Part shown: piece after piece, positions 63,257 to 64,000 of the stretch | Numbering within the stretch: the first letter of the stretch is position 1 | How the letters are laid out: the number at the start of each line of letters is the position of its first letter | DNA from: Dongia deserti | GTDB taxonomy: Bacteria; Pseudomonadota; Alphaproteobacteria; Dongiales; Dongiaceae | Length of the DNA: 64,000 nucleotides | Reading direction: 5' to 3' | NCBI RefSeq assembly: GCF_003574735.1 | Contig: NZ_QORW01000002.1 | Location: forward strand, 310,001 to 374,000 | Program-made: the position numbers and the translations under genes | The notes under the pieces: generated by a model | What the model was told of the DNA's origin: nothing | The model's input: only the letters and a program-made list of their open reading frames with translations | Database searches by the model: none

Positions 63257-64000
63257 CAGGGGAGGCGGCGTGTCAGCGCCCCATACTCCATCACCCGTCC
63301 GACCGGCCCCATGGATGTCAACGTGGGTGGGGATTGCGTGAGGCGCCGCGCCAGACGCGCGAGATCGTCGATGGTGACCGCATTGATCCGCGCCACGGCT
63401 TCGGCGGGCGGAATCGGCCGCCCATAGACCAGAAGCTGGCTCGCCAGCTGCTCGCAGCGGGCGCTGGGCTTCTCGCGCGACATCAGGGTGGCGGCGCGCA
63501 GCTGGGCCTTCGCGCGCTCCACCTCCTGGTCGGTCAAATCGTGCGGCAGCTTCGCGAGTTCGTCGCACACGACCGGCAGGAGCTCCGCCACCTCTTTCTC
63601 GCCGGTGCCGGCATAGACGCCGAAGATGCCGCCGTCGGCATAGGAGCTGGCGAAGGAATGGATGGAATAGACCAGGCCGCGCTTCTCGCGGATCTCCTGG
63701 AACAAGCGCGAGGACATGCCGCCGCCCACCAGCTGCGACAGCACAGCGGCGACGTAGTAGTCGGCATCGGTGTAAGTGACGCCCTCGAAGCCGAGCACGA
63801 GGTGTACCTGCTCCAGATCGCGGGTGTAGCGTCCGTCACCACCTGCGTAGCGCGCCCGTTCCGACGGCGGCACAGCACCGGCCGGCAGGCCTGCGAACAG
63901 CTTCTCCGCCATCTCGACCAGCGCGTCGTGGTCGATCCGGCCTGCAGCCGCGAGAACCATCTGTCCGGCGCGATAGCGGCTCGCCATGTAGCCGGCGACC
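63256..64000 (-). CDS. M16 (mitochondrial processing-type) peptidase, C-terminal part
   Basis: The reading frame is open to the window edge, so its N-terminus, including the HxxEH zinc motif, is outside. The visible part has RYRAGQMVLAAAGRIDHDAL, LGFEGVTYTDADYYVAAVLS, GGGMSSRLFQEIREKRGLVY and the C-terminal PSARCEQLASQLLVYGRPIP. This is the second half of an M16 peptidase of the pitrilysin/MPP group. It is followed by the coupled acetyltransferase gene. Confidence 0.9.
   Translation of the reverse strand, partial: VAGYMASRYRAGQMVLAAAGRIDHDALVEMAEKLFAGLPAGAVPPSERARYAGGDGRYTRDLEQVHLVLGFEGVTYTDADYYVAAVLSQLVGGGMSSRLFQEIREKRGLVYSIHSFASSYADGGIFGVYAGTGEKEVAELLPVVCDELAKLPHDLTDQEVERAKAQLRAATLMSREKPSARCEQLASQLLVYGRPIPPAEAVARINAVTIDDLARLARRLTQSPPTLTSMGPVGRVMEYGALTRRLP

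Overview
The window is high-GC chromosomal DNA from an alphaproteobacterium. The class is indicated by a CcrM-type GANTC methyltransferase beside rnhB, split ATP synthase subunits b' and b in an F0-only operon (atpI-B-E-b'-b), the ispH-thrB-rnhA trio, the mutY-DUF721-dsbA-smc run, and lysyl-phosphatidylglycerol genes of the lpiA/acvB type. A Rhodospirillales-like lineage is plausible, but the genus cannot be read from the sequence.

Layout. 1-2.2 kb: partial acetyltransferase and an EAL-domain protein. 2.3-11 kb: a sugar-acid locus in which an IlvD/Edd dehydratase diverges from an FAD-dependent 2-hydroxyacid dehydrogenase, a complete carbohydrate ABC importer and an IclR regulator. 11-13.3 kb: PAP2 phosphatase, alpha/beta hydrolase and acetyltransferase. 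13.4-17.9 kb: three 'quinoprotein relay' genes (CXXCW protein, SoxYZ-like carrier, zinc metallohydrolase) with an orphan hybrid-free histidine kinase but no PQQ dehydrogenase. 18-24 kb: a LysR regulator, a secreted protein built of Cys/Trp repeats, a methyltransferase and an arylsulfotransferase-like protein. 24.0-25.6 kb: an AT-richer insertion carrying a truncated transporter-like ORF, a SLATT-like two-transmembrane protein and a helix-hairpin-helix DNA-glycosylase-like protein. This is the best candidate for an undescribed (defence-like) module.

25.6-40.4 kb is core: rnhB, ccrM, radical SAM, mutY, DUF721, dsbA-like, smc, agmatinase-like and F0 ATP synthase genes. 40.4-51.6 kb holds the glycine cleavage operon gcvT-H-PA-PB behind a tandem glycine riboswitch, then the mprF-DUF1003-acvB operon. 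51.9-64 kb holds an ArsR-controlled pair of DUF899 genes, a CDGSH protein, ispH-thrB-rnhA, RidA, a peroxiredoxin, a DsbD/ScsB-like reductase, yqgE, a glycosidase-like secreted protein, an acetyltransferase and the end of an M16 peptidase.

The intergenic DNA is unusually rich in short repeats. I distinguish three families: a 7-nt-period ATCAGGN palindrome (3 copies, each against gene ends), a CCCTCCCC/GGGGAGGG element (3 copies, one translated in frame as a protein leader), and REP/RIME-like GC palindromes (4 loci). No tRNA, rRNA, CRISPR array, complete insertion sequence or prophage was seen.
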